DNA of 64,000 bases, taken from assembly GCF_042684485.1 (NCBI RefSeq), contig NZ_JBHULM010000001.1:352905-416904 (forward strand), in the 5' to 3' direction. Below the pieces are notes generated by a model. That model saw nothing but the letters and a program-made list of their open reading frames with translations, had not been told where the DNA came from and did not search any database. Origin of the DNA: Oceanihabitans gracilariae (GTDB taxonomy: Bacteria > Bacteroidota > Bacteroidia > Flavobacteriales > Flavobacteriaceae). The translations under genes and the position numbers were made by a program. This document shows, one piece after another, positions 61,494 through 64,000 of this stretch (position 1 is the stretch's first letter; each line of letters starts with the position of its first letter).

Positions 61494-64000
61494 TTATTTG
61501 GTTCCAACGTAAATATATCCGTTTATAGGATCAATTCCACTATTTTTTAATGTTACTATGTAATAATAAGTACCATCAGGAACTGTGTTAGAGCCACCAA
61601 CAGCATTTTTATGCGCTGTTCCTGCCCAATTATTTTGATAATCATGAGATTCATAAATTAATGCTCCCCATCTGTTAAATATTTTTACGTCAATAACGTA
61701 TCCGCAAAGTTCTACACCACTTACTTCAAAGAACTCATTATATTGATCTCCATTAGGTGTTACAGCGTTAGATATTTCTACATCATCTTCACCACAGTTT
61801 AATACAAAACATCTGTTGTGAACTTCTATAGTAGCTTCTACATAAGTAGGACAAGCAGAATCGTTTTCTGTATAACTAAATTCAATAAATTCACCTACAT
61901 TTTCTCCTTCTAGTGTTATGCTTAAAGGATCAAAATAATGTCCATCTATAATTTGTGCATTACCAGAAATTACTTCCCAAGTACCACTATCATCATAATA
62001 TCCACTTAGTAAATCAAATAGATCGAAAATTTGAGCTTCAAATTCATCTGTATTACATAATGTAGTATTAGTTGCAGTTACAGAATTGTTTTGTAAAGTT
62101 AACATGGCATAAACGGATGTTTCATTACCACAATCATCTGTAATTATATATTCTACATCTAGCATACCACCTAAACCAGGAGCAGAGGATAAATTATTAA
62201 AGTCATAATCTGAAGTTACTTGACCAGTAAAGTCGGTATCACAGCCATCTGCTGCACATGCTTCTAATGCTGCAATATTTTCTGCATTCCATTGGTCTGC
62301 TATAGCTTCATTGTTTTCTCCATCACAACTTAATGTTTGATCTGTTACATCACAATTTGTTAAATCGGGAGGAGTAGTATCTTCAAGAGTAAGTGTAGCA
62401 TTTATAGTAGTGCTATTACCACAATCATCAGTAATGGTATATACTACATCTATTGTTCCTGCTAGACCACAAGTAGCTACTAAATTAGCAAAGTCAAAGT
62501 CTGAAGTTATTTGACCAGTAAAATCATTGTCACAACTATCTACAACGCAATCTTCAAGCGCTATAATGTTATTAGTATTCCATTCATTTGCTAAGGTTTC
62601 ATTATTTTCACCATTACATTCAATAATTTCATCTAACACATCACAAGCTGTTAATTCAGGAGCAATTGTATCTTCTATGGTTAGTGTTGTAGCAATAGTA
62701 GCTTCATTACCACAATCATCACTAATAATATAGTTTACTGTAATTGTACCAGCTAGACCACAAGTGGAAACTAAGTTATCAAAGCTATAATCTGAAGTTA
62801 CCGTGTAAGTAACATCCGCATCACAATCATCACCAGGACAAATTTCTAGGTTTGCAATATTAGCCGCATTCCAAGTGTCTGCAATAGCTTCGTTATCTGT
62901 ACCATTACATTCTATAGTTTCGTCAATTACTTCGCTACAGATGGTTAAATCTGGAGGTGTAGTATCTTCTAAAGCAAGAGTAACTGTAATCGTAGATGCG
63001 TTACCACAATCATCAGCAACGGTATAGTTAACCGTAATTGTACCACCAAGACCACAAGTGGAAACTAAGTTATCAAAGCTATAATCTGAAGTTACCGTGT
63101 AAGTAGCATCTGCATCACAATCATCACCAGGACAAGTTTCTAGGTTTGCAATATTAGCCGCATTCCAAGCATCAGCAATAGCTTCGTTATCTGTGCCATT
63201 ACATTCTATAGTTTCGTCAATTACTTCGCTACAGATGGTTAAATCTGGAGGTGTAGTATCTTCTAAAGTAAGAGTAACTGTAATCGTAGATGCGTTACCA
63301 CAATCATCAGCAACGGTATAGTTAACCGTAATTGTACCACCAAGACCACAAGTAGAAGCAAGGTTAGCAAAAGCATAATCTGAAGTTACCGTGTAAGTAG
63401 CATCCGCATCACAATCATCACCAGGACAAGTTTCTAGGTTTGCAATATTGTTAGCATTCCAAGCATCAGCAATAGCTTCGTTATCTGTACCATTACATTC
63501 TATAGTTTCATCAATTACCTCAGTACAAACCGTTAAGTCAGGACCAATAGAATCTTCTAGAGTAAGAGTTGCAGTAAGAACGGTTTCGTTATCACAATCG
63601 TCTGAAACGGTATACGTAACTGTTAATGTACCACCAGCGCCACAAGTTGAAGCAAGGTTTGTAAATGCATAATCTGAAGTTACATCAAATACAGCATCTG
63701 TATCACAAGCATCGGTACCACAAGATTGTAGTGCAAGTATATTTGCCGCATTCCAATCGTTAGCAATCGTTTCATTATCTGTACCATTACATTCTATGGT
63801 TTCATCTACAACAGTACAAGCCGTAAGGTCAGGACCAATAGAATCTTCTAGAGTAAGAGTTGCAGTAAGAACGGTTTCGTTATCACAATCATCTGAAACG
63901 GTATACGTAACTGTTAATGTACCACCAGCGCCACAAGTGGAAGCAAGGTTTGTAAATGCATAATCTGAAGTTACATCAAATACTGCGTCTGTATCACAGC
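61494..64000 (-). CDS. Giant repeat adhesin with T9SS type B (gliding-motility C-terminal) domain, 5' part cut by window edge
   Basis: About 835 residues are visible and the frame is open through the right edge, so the protein is larger. A GTG at 62639 is not its start, because the same frame continues upstream with no stop. Residues repeat as 97-98-residue units with pattern C-DTD..TSDYxFxNLxS..G.T..V.YTV.DDCGNE..., and each unit has conserved cysteines that could form disulfides (HYR-like or Ig-like). The C-terminus (EISNAVTPNGDQYNEFFEV, VKIFNRWGALIYES, VPDGTYYYIVTLK) is a CHU_C/type B sorting domain, so it is exported by the T9SS to the surface, as in SprB-like gliding adhesins. Confidence 0.93.
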   Translation of the reverse strand, partial: CDTDAVFDVTSDYAFTNLASTCGAGGTLTVTYTVSDDCDNETVLTATLTLEDSIGPDLTACTVVDETIECNGTDNETIANDWNAANILALQSCGTDACDTDAVFDVTSDYAFTNLASTCGAGGTLTVTYTVSDDCDNETVLTATLTLEDSIGPDLTVCTEVIDETIECNGTDNEAIADAWNANNIANLETCPGDDCDADATYTVTSDYAFANLASTCGLGGTITVNYTVADDCGNASTITVTLTLEDTTPPDLTICSEVIDETIECNGTDNEAIADAWNAANIANLETCPGDDCDADATYTVTSDYSFDNLVSTCGLGGTITVNYTVADDCGNASTITVTLALEDTTPPDLTICSEVIDETIECNGTDNEAIADTWNAANIANLEICPGDDCDADVTYTVTSDYSFDNLVSTCGLAGTITVNYIISDDCGNEATIATTLTIEDTIAPELTACDVLDEIIECNGENNETLANEWNTNNIIALEDCVVDSCDNDFTGQITSDFDFANLVATCGLAGTIDVVYTITDDCGNSTTINATLTLEDTTPPDLTNCDVTDQTLSCDGENNEAIADQWNAENIAALEACAADGCDTDFTGQVTSDYDFNNLSSAPGLGGMLDVEYIITDDCGNETSVYAMLTLQNNSVTATNTTLCNTDEFEAQIFDLFDLLSGYYDDSGTWEVISGNAQIIDGHYFDPLSITLEGENVGEFIEFSYTENDSACPTYVEATIEVHNRCFVLNCGEDDVEISNAVTPNGDQYNEFFEVSGVELCGYVIDVKIFNRWGALIYESHDYQNNWAGTAHKNAVGGSNTVPDGTYYYIVTLKNSGIDPINGYIYVGTK
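62241..64000 (-). repeat. Tandem 97-98-residue coding repeats in the adhesin
   Basis: Conserved CD-x-D anchor codons lie at 63996-63998, 63705-63707, 63411-63413, 63117-63119, 62823-62825, 62532-62534 and 62241-62243. The six intervals are 291, 294, 294, 294, 291 and 291 bases. Adjacent units, for example 63541 onward and 63832 onward, are nearly identical at DNA level over more than 150 bases, which points to recent duplication or gene conversion. Confidence 0.9.

Noticed and set aside
62637..62639. GTG as start of the adhesin
   Set aside because: The same frame continues upstream without a stop to the window edge and encodes further copies of the same repeat unit.
62241..64000. Regularly spaced near-identical repeats, as in a CRISPR array
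   Set aside because: The period is 291-294 bases, always a multiple of three, and the frame is open throughout; these are coding repeats of an exported protein.

Overview
This window is low-GC, densely coded chromosomal DNA from a member of the Flavobacteriaceae (phylum Bacteroidota). Three kinds of evidence support this. Type IX secretion genes are present (PorQ, PorP/SprF and PorE-like proteins, type A and type B sorting domains). Several predicted promoters have the Bacteroidota form, TTG or TTTG, then about 19-20 bases, then TAnnTTTG. Gene neighbourhoods are typical of the family, such as DUF6452-DUF6048 beside rlmD, zapA-6S RNA-rny, and porQ-cmk-rpsA. The genus cannot be fixed from the sequence alone. 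I see no prophage, insertion sequence, CRISPR array, rRNA or tRNA.

Layout. At 1-2.4 kb there is an arsenic cassette (ACR3 pump cut by the window edge, arsenate reductase, DUF6428 protein, ArsR) with two copies of a near-palindromic operator. At 2.4-10.5 kb come a ZIP transporter, methyltransferases including RlmD and a THUMP-type rRNA methylase, small envelope proteins, and ornithine aminotransferase. At 10.6-17.4 kb are small membrane proteins, a T9SS-exported protein, an Smr protein, a calcium-repeat lipoprotein and a cysteine desulfurase. At 17.5-21.7 kb an M23 peptidase is followed by a TonB-dependent receptor. At 21.9-24.3 kb lie a coiled-coil protein, ZapA, a probable 6S RNA and RNase Y. 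At 24.3-31.9 kb are two paralogous PAS histidine kinases, XerD, an outer-membrane barrel protein, AroQ, dihydrolipoyl dehydrogenase, a DinB-like protein and MsrB.

At 32.0-39.2 kb is a glycogen block, glgA-glgC-glgB followed by a GH31 glucosidase. At 39.3-42.5 kb are an M48 lipoprotein, an MFS transporter and a repeat lipoprotein, followed by a 413-base gap with two 78-base copies of an interspersed repeat. At 42.9-45.9 kb is an ECF sigma factor, anti-sigma-like protein, DUF4097 and DUF2807 operon. At 46.2-57.6 kb are Lon, a LysM protein, PorQ, Cmk, ribosomal protein S1 with a structured leader, PyrR, PyrB, a small protein, RNase Z and PdxH. At 57.7-64 kb are a CAP-domain lipoprotein and a T9SS surface-adhesin operon (giant repeat protein, PorP/SprF, PorE-like OmpA protein). 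The adhesin runs off the right edge.

Most of the window is housekeeping or normal family accessory content, and I did not find a clearly new multi-gene system. The points most worth a second look are: an identical CCGC-UUUC-GCGG hairpin exactly 9 bases upstream of two unrelated start codons; the paired ars operators; the candidate 6S RNA with two mutually exclusive pairings; the S1 leader; the triple motif ahead of the CAP gene; the two orphan kinases with an unusual histidine box; and the nearly identical DNA repeats of the adhesin.
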